From Gammaproteobacteria bacterium UBA7376 (GTDB lineage: Bacteria > Pseudomonadota > Gammaproteobacteria > Pseudomonadales > Azotimanducaceae): a DNA stretch of 5,296 nucleotides. The notes below the pieces were generated by a model, which was given only the letters and a program-made list of their open reading frames with translations, was not told the DNA's origin and did no database searches. Location: contig DKNY01000063.1 in assembly GCA_002470275.1 (NCBI GenBank), positions 11,872 to 17,167 of the forward strand. Direction: 5' to 3'. This document shows positions 1 through 5,296 of the stretch, piece by piece (position 1 is the first letter of the stretch; each line of letters starts with the position of its first letter). Both the position numbers and the translations under genes were made by a program.

Positions 1-23
1 TTCGACTCCCCTTGGGGACGCCA
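1..23 (+). tRNA. 3' end of a tRNA gene, probably tRNA-Glu (cut by the window edge)
   Basis: The first 23 bases read as the end of a tRNA. A TTCGACT T-loop (1-7) is followed by the 3' half of the T-stem, CCCCT (8-12). Then come the 3' acceptor strand TGGGGAC (13-19), discriminator base G (20) and encoded CCA (21-23). The implied 5' acceptor strand, GTCCCCA, together with G73 closely matches gammaproteobacterial tRNA-Glu, whose E. coli gene ends in AGGGGACGCCA. The anticodon lies outside the window, so the Glu identity is inferred from the acceptor and T-arm only. The terminator that follows immediately agrees with the end of a stable RNA transcript. Confidence 0.72.
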
Positions 24-29
24 TCTATC

Positions 30-63
30 AACCCCGCAGGACACGCGCCTGCGGGGTTTTTTT
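30..63 (+). terminator. Rho-independent terminator downstream of the tRNA
   Basis: An 11-bp perfect stem, AACCCCGCAGG (30-40) paired with CCTGCGGGGTT (48-58), encloses a 7-base loop (41-47). A run of seven T (57-63) follows on the + strand, so it would end the tRNA transcript. On the minus strand the same hairpin lies just after the peptidase stop codon (62-64). There it is followed only by TTGATAGAT, so it could act as a weaker terminator for the convergent YjgN-M48 transcript. The T-run overlaps that stop codon. Confidence 0.9.
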
Positions 64-1135
64 ATGGCTTGGCGCTGGCTTTAATGTAGGCAAGGCGTTC
101 ATCGGTCATGGGGTGTGAGGCTACGGCCTCCAGCAGCCTTCGAATCCCGCCGTTATCCGCTGCACGCTCGGTAGAATGTTCAGGAGTAACCCCTGATCTT
201 TCATCCGACCCGGTAGAGTGCATCTGGCTCAGTTTCTCTAAAGCATCTGCGAGCCTTAACGGGGTGATCCCAATCGCCTTCAGGCGCTCAACTGCGTAGG
301 CGTCTGCCTCGCGCTCAAAGGCTCTTGAGTAGGCCGCCTGCCCAAAGGTAAGCGGTAAGGTCAGCATCAATTCGGCCATGCCGCCCAGGTCGCCAGTCAC
401 ATAGGTGCCCAGCATTGCCCAGGCGGCACCCTGAATTAACATGCGTTCCACATGACGGGATTGAGCATGTCCAACCTCATGAAAAAACACCGCCAGCAAT
501 TCCTCTTCTGATAGCTGCTGGACGATGCTGTCCGTAAAAATAATGGTCGTGGCGCTGAGAACAAAGGCATTGGCGCCCAGCGACGGCGCATACCGAAAGT
601 GAATATCAAACTGAGGCTCATGACTGTGCAGCAGGGTGCGGAGCTCTGAACGCGTCTGGGTCGATAGGGTCGAAGGTTTGAGGGCGGAATCGGCCTGGCT
701 CAAGGCGCTCTCCCCGAGTTTGGCGCTCATCGTCTGGGGGAGTGTCTTAGCCACCCCATCTGCAAATAGCGGTACACCATATATGGCTGCCCAGACTAGG
801 GCCATTAGCGTCAGGATGCTCGCGAGGATGACGGCGATTAATTTTGACTCAAGTTGCGCCACCCAGTTCATGGGGTTATGAGGGCGGACCAACTGGTCGA
901 GAAGAGCCGTCGCTGGCCCGCTTTCCATGCTGAGAAAGGCTGGCGTGCCCCAACTGAGTTTGCGGGGCAGGGTGCCGAGGGGGTCACTCACCTGGAGCTG
1001 ATCTAGGGGTATTCTCAGGCTCAAATTAGGCCCGTCGATCCAGAGCGTAGCAGGCCTAACCGTCACCACTGCGGAGATGCCTCGGCTGTTTTCCCCGTCA
1101 AAAAAGGTGGCTTTTGTGGGTGCGCCAGGTGTCAT
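62..1135 (-). CDS. Membrane-anchored M48 family zinc metallopeptidase
   Basis: This 357-residue protein is a predicted zinc endopeptidase of the M48 (Ste24/HtpX/LoiP-like) family. The zinc site is visible: HEVGH at residues 219-223 gives two His ligands and the catalytic Glu. The SRAFEREAD segment (270-278) supplies the third ligand, most likely E274. A C-terminal HPMTDERLAYI stretch (341-351) is typical of M48 proteins. Residues 1-95 form a hydrophilic, probably beta-rich domain resembling the extra N-terminal domain (possibly DUF7092) of M48 peptidases encoded beside yjgN; this assignment is from memory. One clear membrane helix spans about residues 99-120. Basic residues before it suggest the N-terminus is cytoplasmic and the protease domain periplasmic. 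There is no signal peptide. The start ATG lies 2 bases after the YjgN stop with only a weak ribosome site (TAGG), which suggests translational coupling. The family is sure; the substrate is unknown. Confidence 0.93.
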   Translation of the reverse strand: MTPGAPTKATFFDGENSRGISAVVTVRPATLWIDGPNLSLRIPLDQLQVSDPLGTLPRKLSWGTPAFLSMESGPATALLDQLVRPHNPMNWVAQLESKLIAVILASILTLMALVWAAIYGVPLFADGVAKTLPQTMSAKLGESALSQADSALKPSTLSTQTRSELRTLLHSHEPQFDIHFRYAPSLGANAFVLSATTIIFTDSIVQQLSEEELLAVFFHEVGHAQSRHVERMLIQGAAWAMLGTYVTGDLGGMAELMLTLPLTFGQAAYSRAFEREADAYAVERLKAIGITPLRLADALEKLSQMHSTGSDERSGVTPEHSTERAADNGGIRRLLEAVASHPMTDERLAYIKASAKP

Positions 1136-1137
1136 GG

Positions 1138-2196
1138 TTAGATGCCTATGCCCAAATCAAAGGCCTCGCCAACCTCCTCACCTAGGGCGTTTTGTTTTTC
1201 TTGCTCATCGGCAACAAAGCTCTCTAGGTCCTCAGCTTCGACCCAGAGGTTGTTTTGCAGGTAGCGTGCAGTTCGGACTTGCGCCCAGGGGTAAAAGAAT
1301 CCCAGCGTGATGATCGTCAGCAAGGTGTTCACCATCACGACCTTAAAGAACCCCCAGACTGAAATGCTGGACCGTAGGCTGTTATTGCCAAGGCTGATGT
1401 TGTTGTAGGTTGCGTGTAGGTACAGCGCCCGAGTAGCCGCATAAATCCCAACGTAGATAGCCAGGTATCCTATCCCGGCGACGACGGAGTAAAGCGCCAC
1501 GCCTGTTGGTTCATCGGAAGTAAACAGGAAGCTTCCCATGATGAAGGCAAGTATCGCCCCTATGAAACCAATGCCCAAAACCACGGGAATGATGATCAGG
1601 AAGTCGTCGGCCTTAGCGCTGGTCTCGGCTGAGGTGGTGCCCAGCCGGTAGTTGGGAATCAAAAAGCGGTTTTGTCGATACCAAACATAGGGCAGGCCTA
1701 GACCAAGGGTCAAAATGCCGACAATAGGCCACAAAATATACGCCTTTAGCGCAGCGATTAGGTCCCCGCCAAAGCCGAAGCGCACGCCTCGCCAAGCGGT
1801 CATGCGGGCGCCGAAGCGAAGCGATAAAAGGACGACCTGGGGGATAAAGATCAGCAATGCCAGGCTGAGCAGCAATCCCAAGCCGGGCATGAGCTGCCAG
1901 ACGATGTTGTAAATGATGAGTAGAAAGACCGCGATCGCTCTGCCGATGAGTATGTTGACCGGCGAGGCGAGGTAGTCGAAGGCATCTCCGTCTAAATAGG
2001 TATTGCCGTAGAAGTACCGATTGGTTCGCACCGTGGCCCAAGCCGAATAAATGCCCAGGGTCAGGACGGTGAGTACGATATTGACGATCCAGATTCTAAA
2101 GAATTCGCCACCGTCGCCACGAAATTCAAAGGGGACGCGGCGAAAGGAACCCGGGGGATTCTCCTCTGAGCGTGTCGCCGTAGAGCATTCAGACAT
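1138..2196 (-). CDS. yjgN: YjgN/DUF898 family polytopic membrane protein
   Basis: This 352-residue, very hydrophobic protein has the hallmarks of the DUF898 (YjgN) family, whose biochemical function is unknown. The N-terminus carries the entry motif RRVPFEFRGDGGEFF (19-33). Membrane segments lie at about 35-52, 80-98, 104-127, 150-170, 198-224, 235-257 and 285-303. A module of the form F...N.LL..TLG.Y..W..VR..RY occurs three times, at 32-75, 146-186 (more divergent) and 283-321. The C-terminal tail (319-352) is acidic, has no membrane segment and ends in AFDLGIGI, an ending I recall as common in the family. The start is well supported by a strong AGGAG site 5 bases upstream. The gene is first in a two-gene unit with the M48 peptidase, an arrangement recurrent in Gammaproteobacteria. 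This suggests a shared envelope role, which is inference. The symbol denotes family membership, not proven orthology. Confidence 0.9.
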   Translation of the reverse strand: MSECSTATRSEENPPGSFRRVPFEFRGDGGEFFRIWIVNIVLTVLTLGIYSAWATVRTNRYFYGNTYLDGDAFDYLASPVNILIGRAIAVFLLIIYNIVWQLMPGLGLLLSLALLIFIPQVVLLSLRFGARMTAWRGVRFGFGGDLIAALKAYILWPIVGILTLGLGLPYVWYRQNRFLIPNYRLGTTSAETSAKADDFLIIIPVVLGIGFIGAILAFIMGSFLFTSDEPTGVALYSVVAGIGYLAIYVGIYAATRALYLHATYNNISLGNNSLRSSISVWGFFKVVMVNTLLTIITLGFFYPWAQVRTARYLQNNLWVEAEDLESFVADEQEKQNALGEEVGEAFDLGIGI

Positions 2197-2200
2197 GGTA

Positions 2201-2207
2201 TCTCCTC
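2201..2207 (-). promoter_or_regulatory. Strong Shine-Dalgarno site for the YjgN gene
   Basis: On the minus strand the sequence reads GAGGAGA-TACC-ATG. This is a near-ideal AGGAG element, 5 bases from the ATG at 2196-2194. It fixes the YjgN start. It also contrasts with the other three genes here, none of which has a strong ribosome site. Confidence 0.85.
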
Positions 2208-2370
2208 TTCAGACTAGGCCCCATTTTGTTGAGAGGGCATTAATCCTCGGTGTCATAATCTCTAATAACTATACCGCCTTTTTGGGAAGTATCTGTCGCC
2301 CTATCACAACTGGTTAGCTTGGCACTTTTATGCTGCAATGATTCGGATTTCCCTAAGTCCGTTATCCGAC
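2208..2370. promoter_or_regulatory. Divergent control region between yjgN and the monooxygenase gene
   Basis: This AT-richer stretch must hold the promoters of both divergent units; neither is certain. For the minus strand, TATAGT (2273-2268) could be a -10 box, but no good -35 lies at standard spacing. For the plus strand, TTGAGA (2229-2234) with CATAAT (2254-2259) has a long 19-base spacer. TTGGCAC at 2319-2325, followed by TGC at 2331-2333, resembles a sigma-54 element one base too short. Between 2238 and 2269 there are related direct elements, CATTAATC (2238-2245), CATAATC (2254-2260) and TAATAAC (2263-2269). The TAATC cores of the first two are 15 bases apart, and they could form an operator. 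No regulator gene lies nearby, and no RNA structure is evident. Confidence 0.4.
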
Positions 2371-4026
2371 ATGTACGCCGACACTAAGAATACCGAAATG
2401 AAGAACCACCGCTATGATCTATTGATTGTCGGTGCCGGTTTTGCTGGCCTGTATATGCTTTACCGCGCGCGTAAGCTGGGTCTGAGTGCCAGGGTGCTGG
2501 AGGCGGGCCTAGATGTGGGTGGCACCTGGTACTGGAATCGCTACCCCGGTGCCCGCTGTGATGTGCCCAGCATGGAGTATTCCTATAGTTTTTCCGAGGC
2601 GCTGCAACAGGAGTGGCGTTGGACAGAGGTCATGGCAGCGCAACCGGAGATTTTGGATTACGCCAGGCACGTGGCCGATCGTTTCGATCTGCGCAAGGAC
2701 ATTCAGTTCTCCACGCGGGTGAAGGCCGCCCAATTCGACGAGGAGGCCTCTACTTGGCAGGTGATCACCGAGGCGGAAGAGGCGTTTTTGGGCCGTTTTT
2801 GCGTTATGGCCACGGGCTGTTTGTCCGTTCCTAATATGCCCGAGCTTGCGGGTCAGGAGGACTTCCAGGGCGCTGTTTATCATACCGGCGCCTGGCCCCA
2901 CGAGGGCGTGGATTTCTCAGGGCTGAACGTGGGTATCCTGGGCACCGGCTCTTCCGGCATTCAGTCCATACCGGAGATCGCGAAGCAGGCTAATTCGTTA
3001 ACCGTTTTACAGCGCACGCCAAACTACACCATGCCGGCTCACAATGGCCCGCTGTCTGAAGCGTTTCAGGCCGAGGCGAAGAAAAACTACGCAGAAATTC
3101 GTGAACACCAACGTGCCTCTCAGATTGGGATCATTGGGTACGGGTTTGGCTTTGGTGGCGCGAAGGCCATGACGCCGTCCCAGCAGATCGTGGAGACCAC
3201 TGCAGAGGAGCGAGAACGCCTGGTGGAGCAAGAGGGTTTTTCTGCCATTCGTCGATTCGCCGACGTGGCGACCGATTCTGATGCCAATGAGCTGGCCTGC
3301 GAGATGTACCGTATACAGGTTGCTCGAGTGGTACACGATGGAGAGACTGCCGAGGCGTTGATGCCCAGGGGCTATCCCATGGGGTGCAAGCGCCCGGTCA
3401 TCGACACGGATTATTATGAGACGTTCAATCGCCCTAACGTGCGGCTTGTAGATTTGCGCAAGGGGGGTATTCGCCAGATGACCGCGTCGGGTGTCAGCAC
3501 GGAACAAGGTGACTTTGCCTTCGATGCCTTTGTTTTCGCGACCGGTTTTGATGCGATGACCGGGGCCTTGGAGAGGATAGATATCCGGGGTCGGCAGGGC
3601 CGCTCGCTGGTAGACCATTGGCATGCGGGGCCGCGGACCTATCTGGGGCTAGCCATGCGAGGGTTCCCAAACCTTTTTACCATTACAGGTCCGGGATCAC
3701 CGTCGGTGCTGAGCAATATGCTGGTCTCGATAGAACAGCATGTGGACTGGATCGGTGACTGTATTCGCTGGATGGATGGTGCAGGTCACAGGGAGATTGA
3801 GGCCACCGAGGCAGCTGAAGCACAGTGGGTCGAGCATGTTAATGAGGTGGCGGAGGGCACGCCCTACACAGCCGCTTCCTGTAACTCCTGGTATCTGGGC
3901 GCCAACATTCCCGGTAAGCCTCGCATTTTCATGCCCTATGTGGGCGGGGTGGGCCGCTACCGGGAAACCTGTGATCACGTTGTTGAACAAGGCTATGCCG
4001 GATTTCACCTTCGGACGGGTCCTTGA
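2338..4026 (+). CDS. Type I Baeyer-Villiger monooxygenase, phenylacetone monooxygenase-like
   Basis: This flavoenzyme inserts one oxygen atom of O2 beside a ketone carbonyl to give an ester or lactone, using FAD and NADPH; it is probably cytosolic. Visible features in order are the FAD Rossmann motif VGAGFAG (31-37), GGTWYWNRYPGARCD (61-75, whose last Asp matches the PAMO active-site Asp), and the exact fingerprint FxGxxxHxxxWP (176-187). The NADPH Rossmann motif GTGSSG (202-207) follows, then KRP with the likely catalytic Arg352, and ATGFD (401-405). GPGSPSVLSNM (451-461) matches the PAMO-type active-site loop with its two-residue bulge, absent from cyclohexanone monooxygenase as I recall it. 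The C-terminus aligns to the PAMO end, so the gene is complete. The start is unsettled: the longest frame is drawn, but M1 lacks a ribosome site. M12 (2371) or M21 (2398, weak AAGA 8 bases upstream) are likelier. It probably forms an operon with the downstream transporter. The substrate is unknown. Confidence 0.95.
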   Translation: MIRISLSPLSDMYADTKNTEMKNHRYDLLIVGAGFAGLYMLYRARKLGLSARVLEAGLDVGGTWYWNRYPGARCDVPSMEYSYSFSEALQQEWRWTEVMAAQPEILDYARHVADRFDLRKDIQFSTRVKAAQFDEEASTWQVITEAEEAFLGRFCVMATGCLSVPNMPELAGQEDFQGAVYHTGAWPHEGVDFSGLNVGILGTGSSGIQSIPEIAKQANSLTVLQRTPNYTMPAHNGPLSEAFQAEAKKNYAEIREHQRASQIGIIGYGFGFGGAKAMTPSQQIVETTAEERERLVEQEGFSAIRRFADVATDSDANELACEMYRIQVARVVHDGETAEALMPRGYPMGCKRPVIDTDYYETFNRPNVRLVDLRKGGIRQMTASGVSTEQGDFAFDAFVFATGFDAMTGALERIDIRGRQGRSLVDHWHAGPRTYLGLAMRGFPNLFTITGPGSPSVLSNMLVSIEQHVDWIGDCIRWMDGAGHREIEATEAAEAQWVEHVNEVAEGTPYTAASCNSWYLGANIPGKPRIFMPYVGGVGRYRETCDHVVEQGYAGFHLRTGP

Positions 4027-4040
4027 ACGCTGGCCGACCT

Positions 4041-4069
4041 GAGGCTTTGTCCAAGTGATGGCCCAGTGA
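4041..4069 (+). promoter_or_regulatory. Possible reinitiation site for the transporter gene
   Basis: The only Shine-Dalgarno-like sequence between the two plus-strand genes is GAGG (4041-4044). It is 21 bases from the transporter GTG start (4066), too far for direct use. It is well placed for GTG (4055) or ATG (4058). These open a frame of only a few codons that ends at TGA 4067-4069, overlapping the transporter start as GTGA. Ribosomes could stop there and restart on the GTG. This is inferred from spacing alone. Confidence 0.35.
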
Positions 4070-5283
4070 GTCCCAAAAGAGCCTATCTCTTAACCATTTC
4101 ATCGTGGTATCTGGCCTATGGCATGCAGTCCGTGGTTTTTGCCTGGTTGGTGACTTTAGTCCTTCGCGAATTGCCTGAACGCGTGGGATTTGCGCAAATG
4201 ATGTTGGGCCTGCCTACCATGCTTTTAATTTTGTTGGCAGGCGTTTTGGCGGACAGGATCGGCCCAAGGCGTCAAGCAATCTGGGCCCAGCTGATGGCGG
4301 CGCTGTGTCCTTGGGCGCTGATTGTCGCAATAGCCTTGGGTCACTTTTCCTACGTGATCCTCATCGGTTACGCGCTGGCGATGGGCGCGGCCACGGCCTT
4401 TGTTATACCGGCTCGGGATGGGATGCTAAACGTTGTTGCAGGACAAAACGTTCAACGCATGGTGGTTCTTTCCAGTCTTTGCCAGTTCGGTTTTCAGATC
4501 ATAGGGTTTACCCTGGCCGGCTTTGCGGACCAGATGGGCGCGGTGACCATACTGGTACTCCAAAGCGTCTTTCTCTTAGTGGGCGTTTTCGCCTTCGCCC
4601 CGCTAAAGGGAAATTTTGAATCTGGGACTCGCGCGCACCGGACGGCGGCTTCAACCTCGGTGATTCAGGAGTTAAGAATGGGTGCATCGACGGTCCTGAC
4701 TCACCCCATTATGCGCACGGTGGTGTTACAAAATGTGGCCATGGGTTTGTTTTTCGCTGGATCCTTCATTGTGGGGTTTCCGCTAGTGGTTCGGGAGGTC
4801 TTTGCCGGGTCTTCAGGGGACTTGGCCTTGCTCAATGCGCTCAACAGCGCTGGCCTGGTGTTGACCATACTCTTGCTGCTGCGCCTGGGCCCAATTCGGC
4901 GTGCCGGGCGCGGGTTGCTGTTGGCCCAGGGTCTCGGGTCTCTGGTGCTATTGAGTGCGGGCCTTGCTGATCAAGAATCGCTGTTTGTCGTCCTCGTCTT
5001 CTTCTGGGGCATTTGCGGCGGTCTGGCCCTGCCCATGTCGCGCACGTTGATGCAGCAGCTCGCCCCTGCCGATCAGCGCGCTCGGGTCATGAGCTTCTAC
5101 TCGCTCTCTTTCTTGGGGGCGGCACCCCTGGGCGCACTGCTCGTCGGCTATTTAGCCAGTCTTTATGGTCCCCAACAGGCCATCGTCACAGCCGCCTTGG
5201 CCATGCTCTTGGTCCTGATTATGGTGGCCCTCGTGAGCCCGATGTGGAACGACAAGCTCAGTGAGGTCGCTGAAACGGCCTGA
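4066..5283 (+). CDS. Major facilitator superfamily transporter, EntS/DHA3-like
   Basis: This 405-residue inner-membrane protein is a predicted secondary transporter with about 12 helices. Approximate positions are 6-28, 44-62, 72-92, 95-115, 132-153, 157-178, 217-240, 252-273, 283-300, 306-325, 344-365 and 370-391, with a cytoplasmic loop at 180-212. MFS motif A is clear in the loop after helix 2, GVLADRIGPRR (59-69). The segment PARDGMLNVV (115-124) and the QRARVMSF loop before helix 11 (337-344) resemble the EntS/MFS_3 drug or siderophore exporter branch. The gene begins with GTG, which gives a normal short N-terminus before helix 1; the next in-frame Met (residue 20) would remove most of that helix. 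It follows the monooxygenase by 39 bases on the same strand, so it probably moves that enzyme's substrate or product. Length is normal and no residue loss is evident. Substrate and direction of transport are unknown. Confidence 0.92.
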   Translation: MSPKRAYLLTISSWYLAYGMQSVVFAWLVTLVLRELPERVGFAQMMLGLPTMLLILLAGVLADRIGPRRQAIWAQLMAALCPWALIVAIALGHFSYVILIGYALAMGAATAFVIPARDGMLNVVAGQNVQRMVVLSSLCQFGFQIIGFTLAGFADQMGAVTILVLQSVFLLVGVFAFAPLKGNFESGTRAHRTAASTSVIQELRMGASTVLTHPIMRTVVLQNVAMGLFFAGSFIVGFPLVVREVFAGSSGDLALLNALNSAGLVLTILLLLRLGPIRRAGRGLLLAQGLGSLVLLSAGLADQESLFVVLVFFWGICGGLALPMSRTLMQQLAPADQRARVMSFYSLSFLGAAPLGALLVGYLASLYGPQQAIVTAALAMLLVLIMVALVSPMWNDKLSEVAETA

Positions 5284-5296
5284 AAGGCAAAAAAAA

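Noticed and set aside
380..440. Extra transmembrane helices in the M48 peptidase after the HEVGH motif (residues about 233-262)
   Set aside because: This moderately hydrophobic stretch lies between zinc ligands. In soluble M48 enzymes the equivalent region packs inside the catalytic domain, so it is not called a membrane span.
1613..2041. A 142-codon minus-strand frame overlapping yjgN in another phase
   Set aside because: It is out of phase with the well supported YjgN frame. Its translation is rich in Arg, His and Pro, as typical for shadow frames.
2051..2317. An 88-codon plus-strand frame spanning the yjgN start and the intergenic region
   Set aside because: Most of it is antisense to yjgN. 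It has no ribosome site or recognisable motif, and its protein is of low-quality composition.
3007..3624. A 205-codon open frame on the minus strand inside the monooxygenase gene
   Set aside because: It lies wholly antisense to a gene with clear family motifs throughout. Its translation shows no recognisable domain, and it has no support beyond openness in a GC-rich region.
5284..5296. A-run at the right edge (AAGGC followed by seven A)
   Set aside because: It could be the left arm of a terminator after the transporter gene, but the rest lies outside the window, so no stem can be shown.
1..5296. CRISPR arrays, insertion sequences, defence genes or other mobile DNA
   Set aside because: No repeated spacer pattern, transposase-like protein, terminal inverted repeat or target duplication was seen. 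The four genes are complete and of metabolic or envelope type.

Overview
The window looks like an ordinary chromosomal segment of a free-living Gammaproteobacterium. The clues are a tRNA-Glu type 3' end with an encoded CCA, a moderately GC-rich base composition, and a YjgN (DUF898) gene paired with an M48 peptidase. A marine lineage such as the Halieaceae would fit, but that is a guess from gene content; nothing in the sequence fixes the genus.

Layout from left to right. Positions 1-23 are the last 23 bases of a tRNA gene on the + strand, best read as tRNA-Glu. A strong rho-independent terminator follows at 30-63. Next are two tightly packed minus-strand genes, transcribed from right to left: a YjgN/DUF898 membrane protein (1138-2196), then an M48 zinc metallopeptidase with an N-terminal membrane anchor (62-1135), with 2 bases between them. 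The peptidase gene converges on the tRNA gene, and its stop codon lies in the T-run of the terminator. A divergent intergenic region of about 140-200 bases (2197 to about 2370) separates this pair from two plus-strand genes. These are a type I Baeyer-Villiger monooxygenase of the phenylacetone monooxygenase (PAMO) kind (2338-4026) and a 12-helix major facilitator transporter (4066-5283). They are 39 bases apart and probably form one operon.

How the genes may work together. The YjgN-M48 pair is probably one membrane-associated functional unit of unknown role: a polytopic protein with three internal repeats beside a membrane-anchored protease. The monooxygenase would turn a ketone into an ester or lactone using FAD, NADPH and O2, and the co-transcribed transporter would move the substrate or product across the inner membrane. 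The substrate cannot be read from the sequence.

There is no mobile element, CRISPR array, frameshift or broken gene. I do not see a wholly new system. The points most worth a second look are the YjgN-M48 coupling, the triplicated module in YjgN, and the unusual stop/start arrangement between the monooxygenase and transporter genes.
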